A DNA stretch of 64,000 bases from the NCBI GenBank assembly GCA_037444855.1, contig JBBILO010000001.1, forward strand, positions 1-64,000. The letters are read 5' to 3'. A program made the translations under genes and the position numbers. Origin of the DNA: JBBILO01 sp037444855. GTDB lineage: Bacteria; Patescibacteriota; Microgenomatia; UBA1406; GWC2-37-13. This document shows, piece by piece, positions 16,113 through 24,417 of the stretch (positions are counted from its first letter, which is position 1; each line of letters starts with the position of its first letter). Under the pieces are notes generated by a model. The model had not been told where the DNA came from and did no database searches. It saw nothing but the letters and a program-made list of their open reading frames with translations.

Positions 16113-16369
16113 AGTTTTTTGATAAAAATTAATAACTGTTTGGCGATTTTACCGGCCTGCTTTTCTGTTAATTGATAATAAAATTCTCGCCCTTTTTTTC
16201 CAGTTTTGACTAGTTTTGCTTCTCTTAATTTTTCTAAATGTTGAGAGACCGCTGATTGGGATAAGTGACAAGTTTTAATCAATTGACTGACATTTTTTGG
16301 TTTATTAATAAGACAACTTAAAATCTTTAAACGAGTTAAGTTACCAAAAATATTAGCCAATTTTTCCAT
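16109..16369 (-). CDS. ArsR-family winged-helix repressor
   Basis: 86 residues. A typical ArsR winged helix: NIFGNLTRLKILSCLINKPK, recognition helix LSQSAVSQHLEKLREAKLVK, and wing TGKKGREFYYQL. The ELCVC-type metal site is absent; Cys at the equivalent of SCL and TCH are the only Cys, so the signal may be redox or metal. Its own promoter is covered by a perfect inverted repeat (16373-16398), implying autoregulation. It is followed by the DUF302-glutaredoxin gene with a 4-nt overlap. Confidence 0.88.
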   Translation of the reverse strand: MEKLANIFGNLTRLKILSCLINKPKNVSQLIKTCHLSQSAVSQHLEKLREAKLVKTGKKGREFYYQLTEKQAGKIAKQLLIFIKKL

Positions 16370-16404
16370 AAAAATATATTAGCAATTACTAATATATTTA
16401 TCAA
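16370..16404 (-). promoter_or_regulatory. arsR promoter with overlapping operator
   Basis: On the minus strand: TTGATA (16404-16399), 17 nt, TAATAT (16381-16376), then 6 nt to the ATG, so the mRNA should be leaderless. The perfect inverted repeat AATATATTAG-N6-CTAATATATT (16373-16398) covers the spacer and -10 box and is the likely ArsR operator. Confidence 0.8.
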
Positions 16405-16599
16405 GAGGAAAAATTTCAGAGATTAAAATACAAGAGAATATATAATACTTATGAAAAATAAATTATTCATAAATTTAAATGCAAAATTATTTAGTATGCA
16501 TTTATTGTGATCATTTATATTTATTAATGATTAATAAATAGAGTATTAGAATTTATATATTTGATATTGTTGACTATTGATATAGTTTTGTAAACTTTA

Positions 16600-17149
16600 A
16601 TGAAAAATACGAAACGTAAATTGCAAATAGGAGTAATGGGATCAGTTGCCGAGACTAAGTATTCAAAAGAAGTAGAAAAAGTTGCTGAAAAAGTAGGAGA
16701 ACTTTCAGCCGAAGCCAGAGCAATTACTGTCTTTGGTGTCGAAAAAGACTTCGATTCTTTATCAACAGCAGCTTGTCGGGGAGCAAGGAAAAAGGAGGTT
16801 TAACGTTGAAGTTACCTACGGGAAACATAAAGATATTTGGAAGAAAAATATAGCCGATTTTATTGTTGTGACAGGATTAGAACATGGTCGAGGGAGAGAA
16901 ACGGCTTTGGTTCTTTCTTGTGCTGCCATTATTGCTATTTCCGGTGGTTCTGGAACGCTTACCGAAATTGCTATTGCATATCAAGCTGATATTCCAATAA
17001 TTGCAATAAAAACTAACGGTGGCTGAGCAGAGAAATTAGCTGATAAATTTCTTGATGCACGGAAAAGAAAAAAAATAATCGGTGTTAACACAGCAGAAGA
17101 AGCGGTTAGAATTGCTATCGATGAGGCAAAAAAATATATTGAAAAATAG
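16600..17149 (+). pseudogene. Degenerate LOG-like/TIGR00725 family gene
   Basis: Across three frames the sequence reads as a Rossmann protein of the LOG-like (lysine-decarboxylase-like, TIGR00725) family: KLQIGVMGSVAETKYSKEVE, DFDSLSTAACRGA, then VTYGKHKDIWKKNIADFIVV, TGLEHGRGRE and ISGGSGTLTEIAIAYQADIP. At least two frameshifts lie near 16780-16810. A TGA at 17024-17026 stands where homologues have Trp (GGWAEKLA), followed by an open tail to TAG at 17147-17149. These lesions make a functional product unlikely. The family binds nucleotides; its role is uncertain. Confidence 0.8.
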
Positions 17150-17290
17150 GGCTAATTGTTTTGTGGAAAGAAATTTAAATTAATAAGAGATAAGAAATTT
17201 ATGAGGTTTTTTAAATTGATTTTTTAAATTGACGTAACTTTTACCTTCCTTAATTTTTAATCTTAAATATTTTGAAAATATTTTTAATAC

Positions 17291-17818
17291 CTATTTTGTG
17301 TCAGGTATTTGTTTTACCCAAGGGGCCAAAGGTTGAAAATTTTTTAATTTTTCATATTGGTTAATTTCTACTTCTGCTTTCTCATAGGCGAATTCTGGAT
17401 TAATATCGATCGGTGAAGAGAGGATTAGTTGATAAAGATAATTGATTTCATGCTCAAAAAGTTGAGATCTTGGGTCTTTTGCCAAATAATAGTATTTGTT
17501 AATAAATTTTAATTGATTGAATTCCTTTTCTTTTATAATCCACTCTCTTTTTAGGTTTTTAATGATCGATTCTTCCATTGATTCAAGTTTATTATTGACA
17601 TAGATTGGATGAGATGAAAAACTGACATCCCAATAACCATCAAAAACCGGATGACGGCGTTTTTGAAGAATAACTTTATCTTGATAGATTAAAATAACCG
17701 TAAATCCTCGATGGAGTATTTTCTCTTGATGAGCCTGCCATCGTTCAACTCGACCGATGATTTGATCATTTTTATCAACTTTCGCTAAGAAAAATTTTTG
17801 TTGGTAATAGTTATTCAT
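17291..17818 (-). CDS. idi: Isopentenyl-diphosphate isomerase type 1-like Nudix protein
   Basis: 175 residues with the IDI-1 layout: AHQEKILHRGFTVILIYQDK, LQKRRHPVFDGYWDVSFSSHP (equivalent to W-TN-C-SHP), a Nudix-like helix and FEHEINYLYQL (equivalent to the catalytic ENE segment). It would interconvert IPP and DMAPP, the step needed after the mevalonate operon at 52.6-59 kb. The catalytic Cys before S/G-H-P is Ser here (SSHP), and the Nudix helix is divergent (KNLKREWII). So either this is an atypical isomerase or a related Nudix enzyme. It is last in the rny-glycosyltransferase-PBP2-idi run. Confidence 0.6.
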   Translation of the reverse strand: MNNYYQQKFFLAKVDKNDQIIGRVERWQAHQEKILHRGFTVILIYQDKVILQKRRHPVFDGYWDVSFSSHPIYVNNKLESMEESIIKNLKREWIIKEKEFNQLKFINKYYYLAKDPRSQLFEHEINYLYQLILSSPIDINPEFAYEKAEVEINQYEKLKNFQPLAPWVKQIPDTK

Positions 17819-17824
17819 ATTTAA

Positions 17825-19471
17825 TTAATAATTTTTAAAAAATTCTTTTAAAATTTCTTTGGCGATTGGGCCGGCAACATCTGATCCTTGACCACCTTCT
17901 TCCACGAGGACAGTAAGAATAATTTTTGGTTCATCTAATGGAGCAAAAACTGTTATCCAAGCATGAGGAATGTTTTTTTCACTATGAGATTCGGCTGTCC
18001 CGGTTTTACAAGCTAAGGGAATTTTTTTAAATTTGGCTGATTTTGTTGATTCACTACCAATTCCAAAATTAAAAAGCGGCCAACCGGTACCGCCCTGTTC
18101 GCAAGCTTTTTTCATCCCATCTTTAATGAGTTGAAGTGTTTTTTGGCTTAGAGGTAGTTGACGACAATTTCCTTGATTATTTTTTTGATTAATATTTTTT
18201 ACAACAAATGGTTGGCAAAGATAACCATTATTGGCAAAGACAGCTAGAGCTCGAGTTAATTGAAGGGGAGTGACCAAGAGATATCCTTGACCAATTGAGA
18301 GATTGATCGTATCGCCTAAATACCATTTTTCATTTAAATTTTCCTCTTTCCAGAAAGGAAAAGGAACTAAACCTTGGTTTTCTTCCAAACCATAGTTAGT
18401 TTTCTCACCCAATCCAAATTGTTCGTACCAGATTTTTATTTTATTAATTCCCATTTTTTCACCCAAAAGATAGAAGAAAATATCATTAGATCTTTGAATG
18501 GCTTTAACAACATTAACCATTCCATCAGTTTTACCATACTGAAGAAAATACCAGTTGCCAAATTCCAAATCTCCGATTTTTATTTTTCCTCTGTCTTCAA
18601 ACTCAGTTTTCTCATTGATGATTCCTTCCTCTAGAGCAGCGGCGGCTATTATTGGTTTAATCGTTGATCCTGGTGGATAAACCCCTTCTGTAGCTCGATT
18701 GAAAAGAGGTTTGTTTTGATTATTAAGATATTCTTTAATTTTTTTTTGATTATTGACTTCAAAATCGTGTGGATCATAAGAGGGTGAGGAAGCTAAAATA
18801 AGAATCTCCCCAGTTTTTGGATCTAAACCAATAACAGCTCCTTTTTTTTCTTTAATTAATTGAGAGGCTTTTGTTTGCAACCGGGCGTCAATCGTTATTT
18901 GAATATTTTTTCCTTCCTCAGGGGAGACAATTCCGATATTTTGTAGGTTTTTACCTTGAGCATTGACTTCGACCAATTTTTTTCCATTTTTTCCTCTTAA
19001 ATGACAATCAAAGTATTTTTCTATCCCCTTTTTTCCTACTTTATCTCCTAAAACGGCTTTATTTAAGCAAAAATTATTTTTTAAATCACTATCTGAAGCT
19101 ATCTGTCGATACCCAATCACATGAGCAAAAGACTTCCCTTCATAGTATATTCGAGGGGAGATAATTCTTTCCCCAAAACTTTGATAATTCGGTTTAAAAT
19201 TCTCAGCAAGAACCCTTTTTTCTCGATCAAGAATTTTGCCGCGCGGGCTTTCGATGATAATTTCTTTAACTCGATTGGAATCAGCTAGTCGTCGATAATA
19301 GCTTCCCTTGACAATCGTTAAGTTAAAAAGGCGGGCAATAAGGATAATCATCAATAGAAAAATTAAGAGAAAAAAAAATAAAATTAAGGAATAAGGATCA
19401 AATTTTTGATGAGAAAAAAAATTGATTTTTGATTCCTTTTCCTGTTTTATCAAGGGTAATTTTTTTTTCAT
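17825..19471 (-). CDS. mrdA: Penicillin-binding protein 2 (peptidoglycan transpeptidase)
   Basis: 548 residues. One N-terminal TM segment (PYSLILFFFLLIFLLMIILI), a PBP dimerisation domain with RGKILDREKRVLAEN, then the transpeptidase domain: SxxK in PGSTIKPIIAAA (active Ser at about 269), SND motif QRSNDIFFYLLG and KTG motif ACKTGTAESH. It cross-links cell-wall peptides during elongation. It is 3 nt from the glycosyltransferase gene upstream and 6 nt from idi downstream, so probably one transcript. The TM segment and all three motifs are intact. Confidence 0.92.
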   Translation of the reverse strand: MKKKLPLIKQEKESKINFFSHQKFDPYSLILFFFLLIFLLMIILIARLFNLTIVKGSYYRRLADSNRVKEIIIESPRGKILDREKRVLAENFKPNYQSFGERIISPRIYYEGKSFAHVIGYRQIASDSDLKNNFCLNKAVLGDKVGKKGIEKYFDCHLRGKNGKKLVEVNAQGKNLQNIGIVSPEEGKNIQITIDARLQTKASQLIKEKKGAVIGLDPKTGEILILASSPSYDPHDFEVNNQKKIKEYLNNQNKPLFNRATEGVYPPGSTIKPIIAAAALEEGIINEKTEFEDRGKIKIGDLEFGNWYFLQYGKTDGMVNVVKAIQRSNDIFFYLLGEKMGINKIKIWYEQFGLGEKTNYGLEENQGLVPFPFWKEENLNEKWYLGDTINLSIGQGYLLVTPLQLTRALAVFANNGYLCQPFVVKNINQKNNQGNCRQLPLSQKTLQLIKDGMKKACEQGGTGWPLFNFGIGSESTKSAKFKKIPLACKTGTAESHSEKNIPHAWITVFAPLDEPKIILTVLVEEGGQGSDVAGPIAKEILKEFFKNY

Positions 19472-19474
19472 AAG

Positions 19475-20587
19475 TTAGGCAATAAAATAACCTTGACTAA
19501 AGAAACTTAAAAAAATAATATGAAATAAAATAAAAATAATGCCAATGATCATTAATTTTCCTCGATTGATATTTCCTAAATAAATAAAGAATGAAAGCGA
19601 TAAAAGAAGATAGCGTGGGATAGAAGAAAAAGTGCCAGTGAGGGAAGGAAGAATGAGATTAATTAAAGAGAAAATATTTAATCCAAGAAGGGAAAGGTTT
19701 TTTTTGAAATAATTCTTTTTAAAATCAAAGATGAGGGTGATTAAAACAAGATTGAAAAAAACAAATTCTGCCAAGGCAATAAAATATTGAAAATTAAAAG
19801 TTGCTGTCAAAAAAATTTTTAAATATCGCCAATAAACTTGTGGTAAGAAAATAATATAAGTGCTTCGATTGGCACCGAAGGCCGGTTGACTATTGAGAAA
19901 AAAAAGAGGGTCGCCGGTGCTTTGCCAAAGATAAAAGGCATAAATAAAAAATCCAATCAGTGGAGAAAACACAATAAGAGAGGAAGCTGATTTTAGTTTT
20001 TTGTTTTTTATTAGACTAAAGAAAATTGGGATGATTAAAAAAAGACCTATTAAACGAGTTAAAGAAGCTAATAGAGAAAAAAAAGTAGCGAGAAGATATT
20101 GTTTTTTTTGCAAAAAGAAGAGCGTTAAAACAAAAAGCAAAAAAAACAATCCTTCCGTATAAACTGCACCGAAAAAAAATGATGTAGGAAAAAAAGACAA
20201 AAGGAAAATAACTGATTGATATGAATTTATCTTTTCCCGTTTCAAATATTGGACAAAAAAATATAAACCAAGAAAAAAAGAAAAATTAGCGATCACTAAA
20301 GCAGTGAATAAAAGATTATTTAAAAATATTGGCGACAACCATCGAATTAAAAGAGGGTATAATGGGAAAAATGCTTGTTGAAATTGTTGATAGCCATTTT
20401 TAGCAATAAGAAGGTAATGAACGCCGTCAAAATTAGCCAATTTTGTTATTAATAAAGGTAATTGAAATGAATTAAGAACTTCTTTATAAGGAAAAAATCC
20501 TTGATAAGAGATAAAATATGAAGCTAAATGAATAATTAAAAAATCTAATAGGCGCCAGAAAATAAATAAAATAAAAATAAATTTCAT
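19475..20587 (-). CDS. PIG-V-like GT-C mannosyltransferase
   Basis: 370 residues with about nine TM segments. The first exterior loop reads KLANFDGVHYLLIAKNGYQQ, then AFFPLYPLLIRWL, the hallmark of PIG-V/GPI-mannosyltransferase-2-like proteins, with the catalytic-type Asp in FDG. Bacterial members add mannose or other sugars from polyprenyl phosphate to glycolipids or wall polymers; the acceptor here is unknown. Located between RNase Y and PBP2 genes with gaps of 9 and 3 nt, so it probably belongs to a cell-envelope operon. Confidence 0.75.
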   Translation of the reverse strand: MKFIFILFIFWRLLDFLIIHLASYFISYQGFFPYKEVLNSFQLPLLITKLANFDGVHYLLIAKNGYQQFQQAFFPLYPLLIRWLSPIFLNNLLFTALVIANFSFFLGLYFFVQYLKREKINSYQSVIFLLSFFPTSFFFGAVYTEGLFFLLFVLTLFFLQKKQYLLATFFSLLASLTRLIGLFLIIPIFFSLIKNKKLKSASSLIVFSPLIGFFIYAFYLWQSTGDPLFFLNSQPAFGANRSTYIIFLPQVYWRYLKIFLTATFNFQYFIALAEFVFFNLVLITLIFDFKKNYFKKNLSLLGLNIFSLINLILPSLTGTFSSIPRYLLLSLSFFIYLGNINRGKLMIIGIIFILFHIIFLSFFSQGYFIA

Positions 20588-20596
20588 TTTTGCTAG

Positions 20597-22021
20597 TTAA
20601 ATTTCAGTCGTTTTTTCTACTCGAAATTCTCGGATAACGGTAATTTTTATTTGACCTGGAAAGACGTCAAACTTTTTTTCCAAATCTTCTTTTAATTTTT
20701 CAGCAAGAATAGTGGTTTCCTCATCGGTTAGTTCTTGAGCTTTAACAATCACTCTTAACTCTCTACCGGCTTGCAAAGCAAAAGCATCGATAACACTTTT
20801 TTTTGACTTAGCGACCTCTTCAATCGTTTTAATTCTTTTAAGATATTCTTGAAAGTCTTCATGACGGGCGCCTGGCCTGCCCCCGGACACGGCATCGGCG
20901 ATATAAACAATGACGGCTTCAACGGTGGGAAAAGGAATATCTTCATGATGGGCGGCGACACAATCGATTACTTTTTGGGGAAACCGATATTTTCTCAAAA
21001 GATCAACTCCTAGTTGGACGTGCGATCCCTCTTTTTCAGTGATCACTTTCCCGATGTCATGAAGAAGACAACCGAGTTTCACAACGTTGACATCGGCTTT
21101 TAATTCGTGGGCTAAAGCCACGCCAATGCGCGTTTCCTCAAGAGTATGAGCGATCATATTTTGACCATAAGAATAACGATATTTAAATTTACCAAGAAGA
21201 GAGATTATTTCTGAAGGAAGATTAAAGACACCCACTCGATGAGCTAAATCTTCACCGGCCTTAAACATAATCTTTTCTATTTCCTCCCTCGTTTTTTTAA
21301 CAATTTCTTCAATTCTTTTTGGTTGAATTCGGCCATCTTTGATTAATCTTTCCAAAGAAACCCGGGCGATTTCTCGTCTGACCGCATCAAAGGAAGAAAG
21401 TCGAATTACTCCTTCTTCTTCTAAATCAACATCAACACCGGTGGCGATTTCAAAAGCGCGAATATTTCGTCCTTCTTTTCCGATAATTCTCCCTTTAAAT
21501 TCTTCATTAGGAAGATTGACAACCGAAAGAGTGTATTCGGCGACATAATCAGACGCCCCATACCTCATCGCTTCCGCCAAAAGATTTTTTGCTTTTTCAT
21601 CGACGTTTTTTTTAATTTCTTCTTCAGCTGTTTTTATTCGATGAGCAACCTCTTTTTTCAACTTTTCTTCCCAATAATTAAAAAACACTTGCTTCGCTTC
21701 TTCTTTAGTCATCTGGGCCACTTTTTCTAGACGGAAAATTAATTCTTCTCTTTTTGATTCTAAATCTCTTTTAATGGCTTCAACTTCTCTTTTTAAGTGT
21801 TCAATTCTTTCTTTTTCAAAATTAAGACTTTTTTCTTTTTCTTCCAATTGATCTTGATGTTTTGCCAATCTTTTTTCCAACTCTAGCGCTTCTCTCATTA
21901 TTTCTTGAGCTTGAGCTTGAGCGTTGACGATTAACTCTTTTGCCTGTCTCTGGGCTTGATTGAGGATTTCGGTTTTTTCTTTGCTAAAATCGATAAATTT
22001 GCGAAAAAATTTTTGAATCAT
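20597..22021 (-). CDS. rny: Ribonuclease Y without a membrane anchor
   Basis: 474 residues. A long coiled coil (1 to about 160), a KH domain with GRIIGKEGRNIRAFE, and an HD domain with HTLEETRIGVALAHELKADV, LLHDIGK and HHEDIPFPTVEA. This is the endoribonuclease that starts mRNA decay in many bacteria. The usual N-terminal TM helix is missing: the protein begins MIQKFFRKFIDFSKEKTE and then goes straight into the coil, and the upstream sequence does not extend the frame with a TM. A long inverted repeat sits in its 5' leader. Confidence 0.92.
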   Translation of the reverse strand: MIQKFFRKFIDFSKEKTEILNQAQRQAKELIVNAQAQAQEIMREALELEKRLAKHQDQLEEKEKSLNFEKERIEHLKREVEAIKRDLESKREELIFRLEKVAQMTKEEAKQVFFNYWEEKLKKEVAHRIKTAEEEIKKNVDEKAKNLLAEAMRYGASDYVAEYTLSVVNLPNEEFKGRIIGKEGRNIRAFEIATGVDVDLEEEGVIRLSSFDAVRREIARVSLERLIKDGRIQPKRIEEIVKKTREEIEKIMFKAGEDLAHRVGVFNLPSEIISLLGKFKYRYSYGQNMIAHTLEETRIGVALAHELKADVNVVKLGCLLHDIGKVITEKEGSHVQLGVDLLRKYRFPQKVIDCVAAHHEDIPFPTVEAVIVYIADAVSGGRPGARHEDFQEYLKRIKTIEEVAKSKKSVIDAFALQAGRELRVIVKAQELTDEETTILAEKLKEDLEKKFDVFPGQIKITVIREFRVEKTTEI

Positions 22022-22037
22022 AGCGGTTTATTTTTTA

Positions 22038-22136
22038 AGGAGAATCGAAGATTATCTATTGAAAAATCGTCGCAGTGACCGATAATTTGCTAAATAATGA
22101 CAGTAGTAATCCATATTAAATAATCTTCGTTCTCCT
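22038..22136 (-). ncRNA. Long-range hairpin in the rny leader, candidate cis-regulatory RNA
   Basis: AGGAGAATCGAAGATTAT (22038-22055) pairs with ATAATCTTCGTTCTCCT (22120-22136): 17 bp with one bulge, enclosing a 64-nt loop. On the rny transcript the 5' arm carries an SD-like AGGAGAA and the 3' arm the matching anti-SD-like TTCTCCT, 17 nt from the start codon. It could be a binding or cleavage site for self-regulation by RNase Y, or an independent small RNA. No known family is recognised. Confidence 0.5.
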
Positions 22137-22194
22137 AAATTACTAACAATAATAATTTTATCAAAAATATAAGAAAAATATAAAGAAATTTTCC

Positions 22195-22223
22195 TTGACT
22201 TTTTATTTTATTCTTAATAACAT
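22195..22223 (+). promoter_or_regulatory. Promoter of the 98-residue membrane protein gene
   Basis: TTGACT (22195-22200), 17 nt, TAACAT (22218-22223); the ATG at 22233 is 9 nt downstream, so there is almost no leader. Confidence 0.55.
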
Positions 22224-22232
22224 AAATGATAT

Positions 22233-22529
22233 ATGTATTTAGGTCCATTTTATTTTGACAGCAAAGAAATTTTTTTAATCCTAGCGGCAATAATTTTATC
22301 CCTGGCTTGGTATTTTGGTTGGCCGCTTTGGTGGTTTGATAAAAGAGCCCTTCTGACTTTAGTGATTTTAATGCTGATTACTAAAGGATTACTTCCGTCA
22401 ATTCACAATGAAGCGTTTTTTATTCTTGCCATTGTCAGTATTTTCCTAACTTTGTATTTACCTATTTTTCAAGTAGTTCTTTTCTATTTCCTTTCTTTTA
22501 TCTTCTTTCGTCTTTTAAAAGTAATTTAA
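22233..22529 (+). CDS. Small integral membrane protein
   Basis: 98 residues with three hydrophobic segments (EIFLILAAIILSLAWYFG, LLTLVILMLITKGLL, FFILAIVSIFLTLYLPIFQV) and aromatic WPLWWFDKR between the first two. I do not recognise a family. It has its own promoter. Its 3' end overlaps the convergent AI-2E-family gene by 4 nt. Confidence 0.6.
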   Translation: MYLGPFYFDSKEIFLILAAIILSLAWYFGWPLWWFDKRALLTLVILMLITKGLLPSIHNEAFFILAIVSIFLTLYLPIFQVVLFYFLSFIFFRLLKVI

Positions 22530-23500
22530 GACTTTTTCTTTAATTCTAAAAAAATTGTTTCTAAAATTAAAGCAACAGGGACTGATAAAAGAACGCCAGC
22601 GACGCCGGCAATTTGACCACCAATAAGAAGAGCTAATAAGGTGATAAGAGGATTGAGATTAACTGTTTTTTTCATTACTAAAGGAACAATAAGATTATTT
22701 TCCATTTGTTGAATTAAAAAATATAGACCGGTGACGACAAAAAAATCAAAAGGTGACTGGGCAGCCCAGTCACCTTTTGATTTTTTTGCTGATATTACCG
22801 GACCCAAATTTGGAATCGCTTCTAATAAGCCAGCTAAGGCCGCTAAAGAGAAAGCGTAAGGTAAGCCAATAATCGTTAGACCAAAATAAGTAAGAGAACC
22901 GACGATGGTCATTAAAATTATCTCGGCCCAAAACCAGCTATTTAGTCTTTGTTCAATTTTATCGATGATTTTTTTGATCATGTGACTTTTATCTTCTGGT
23001 AAGAAATTATCAATAAATTTTCTTATAACATTCTCTTCTAGACTGAAATAAAAACTGAAAAAAAGTGCTGAAATTAGAAAAATAATATTAGAAAAAATTA
23101 ATTTAACTAGGTTAAAAAAACTAGTAGTAATTTGACCTGCTTGTTGGAGAAATAAGTTGATATCGAATGTATTTTTTTCAGGGAAAATTGTGTTGAGATA
23201 TAAAGGAAAATTTTTAATTAGATTAGAGAATTCAATGATGAGTGGAGGGATAATAAAGTAAAAAAGAGAGACGGAGAAAAAAATAAATAAAATGTAAGTC
23301 ATGATTGTAGCCAATAAGCGAGGCATTTTAAAATTCACTAAAAATCTGATGATTGGCTTAAAGGCGCTTGAGATAATAAAAGCTATAATTAAAGAGAAAA
23401 TAATTGATTTAATTAACCAAAGAAATTTCAACAATAAAAGAAAAAAAACAGTAAAGACTATGGTTTTGGGGGTAACTTCAACCAGATATTTTTTTTCCAT
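22526..23500 (-). CDS. AI-2E family transporter (PerM/TqsA-like) with an internal palindrome
   Basis: 324 residues with seven or eight TM segments. Family marks are AIPNLGPVISA, LYFLIQQMENNLIVPLVMKK and LLALLIGGQIAGVAGVLLSV. Members export small molecules or ions; the substrate is unknown. Between GPVISA and SPFDFF, where homologues have a hydrophobic stretch such as IPAVLIAL, this protein has KKSKGDWAAQ, encoded by one arm of a perfect 25-bp palindrome (22738-22788). The length is conserved but a membrane segment is altered, so function may be lost. TAAAAT lies 7 nt before the ATG on the minus strand. Confidence 0.85.
   Translation of the reverse strand: MEKKYLVEVTPKTIVFTVFFLLLLKFLWLIKSIIFSLIIAFIISSAFKPIIRFLVNFKMPRLLATIMTYILFIFFSVSLFYFIIPPLIIEFSNLIKNFPLYLNTIFPEKNTFDINLFLQQAGQITTSFFNLVKLIFSNIIFLISALFFSFYFSLEENVIRKFIDNFLPEDKSHMIKKIIDKIEQRLNSWFWAEIILMTIVGSLTYFGLTIIGLPYAFSLAALAGLLEAIPNLGPVISAKKSKGDWAAQSPFDFFVVTGLYFLIQQMENNLIVPLVMKKTVNLNPLITLLALLIGGQIAGVAGVLLSVPVALILETIFLELKKKS
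22738..22788 (+). repeat. Perfect 25-bp inverted repeat with 1-nt loop inside a CDS
   Basis: Left arm 22738-22762, centre A at 22763, right arm 22764-22788. Each arm carries GGTGACTGGGC or its complement, and runs of seven A or T lie near the outer ends, so each strand looks like a strong terminator. The right arm encodes expected AI-2E-family residues (SPFDFF); the left arm appears to be an inverted copy that overwrote an equal length of the original sequence. Confidence 0.9.
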
Positions 23501-23543
23501 TATCTTTATTTTATTAGATTTTTGCTATATTACAAGACTCTTA

Positions 23544-24239
23544 TTAACCTCGGGCAAGGCTTAGACAATAAACTTTCAAAGCGCCGGCTTTTTTTAATAT
23601 CTTTATCGCTTCGGCAATCGTATAGCCTGTAGTAACGACATCATCAACAAGAACGATGTTTTTATTTAAAATATTATCTTCATTAATAACTTTAAAAGCG
23701 TTACGGAGATTGATATACCTTTTTTTCTTTTCTTTAATTTGAGCTTGATTTTGAGTATCTTTTGTTCTTAAAAGAGAGTTGATAATTGGAAAATTTAAAA
23801 ACTGGTTAAAAAAATCAGCAATAATTTTTGCCTGATTAAAGCCCCGTCTCCTTAGTTTGTTTCTATGAAGGGGTATTGGTTGAAGATATAAAGCCTCAGG
23901 TAATGATTTTAAAAATGAGATTTTTTTAAAATACGACGTTGGGATAGCTTTAATAAACTCTTCCCAAACCTCAACCGCACCTCGATATTTAACTTCTTTA
24001 ATAATTTGTTTTAAAAAGTTGTTGTAGTAAAAAAAAGAAATGATTCCATCAACACCCCATTTTTTTAAACATTTTTCATGAGTTAGACCATTATATGAAG
24101 GTTTTAGACAATAAAAACAGAAATCTTTTTTAATGAGAGCTAATTGTTTGGAACATGAAGAACAAAAATAGACTCCTGGAAGATGGCAACCAAGACAAAA
24201 TTTGGGAAAAGCCAGTTCTTTTAATAAATTCATTATCAT
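23544..24239 (-). CDS. comFC: ComFC-like phosphoribosyltransferase-domain protein
   Basis: 231 residues. The N-terminal zinc ribbon is made of LAFPKFCLGCHLPGVYFCSS, then FCFYCLKP. The PRTase domain has LQPIPLHRNKLRRRGFNQAK and the PRPP loop IVLVDDVVTTGYTIAEA. The ComFC family is needed for DNA uptake in naturally competent bacteria. No other competence gene is in this window. Length and both motifs are normal. It is divergent from nrdR. Confidence 0.88.
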   Translation of the reverse strand: MIMNLLKELAFPKFCLGCHLPGVYFCSSCSKQLALIKKDFCFYCLKPSYNGLTHEKCLKKWGVDGIISFFYYNNFLKQIIKEVKYRGAVEVWEEFIKAIPTSYFKKISFLKSLPEALYLQPIPLHRNKLRRRGFNQAKIIADFFNQFLNFPIINSLLRTKDTQNQAQIKEKKKRYINLRNAFKVINEDNILNKNIVLVDDVVTTGYTIAEAIKILKKAGALKVYCLSLARG

Positions 24240-24307
24240 ATTAAATTAATCTAAAATTATTTTTTTGTTCAAATAAATTTTTGGAAATCTTTCTTCCCCT
24301 ATTAAAA

Positions 24308-24366
24308 AATATATCAAAAAGGAGCATGAGATATTTTGATATATTTAGTCTAGTTGAATTTATACT
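24308..24366 (+). promoter_or_regulatory. Inverted repeat and promoter upstream of nrdR-nrdJ
   Basis: AATATATCAAAA (24308-24319) and TTTTGATATATT (24334-24345) form a perfect 12-bp inverted repeat with a 14-nt gap. The right arm overlaps a possible -35 (TTGATA, 24337-24342) that is 18 nt from TATACT (24361-24366). A repressor bound here would block the operon. Arms contain ATAT-rich cores like NrdR boxes, but the match to the consensus is weak. Confidence 0.5.
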
Positions 24367-24417
24367 ATTAGTGTTTTAAATTTTAATTTGACGCCACTGG
24401 TAGTAGTTTTAAAATTT

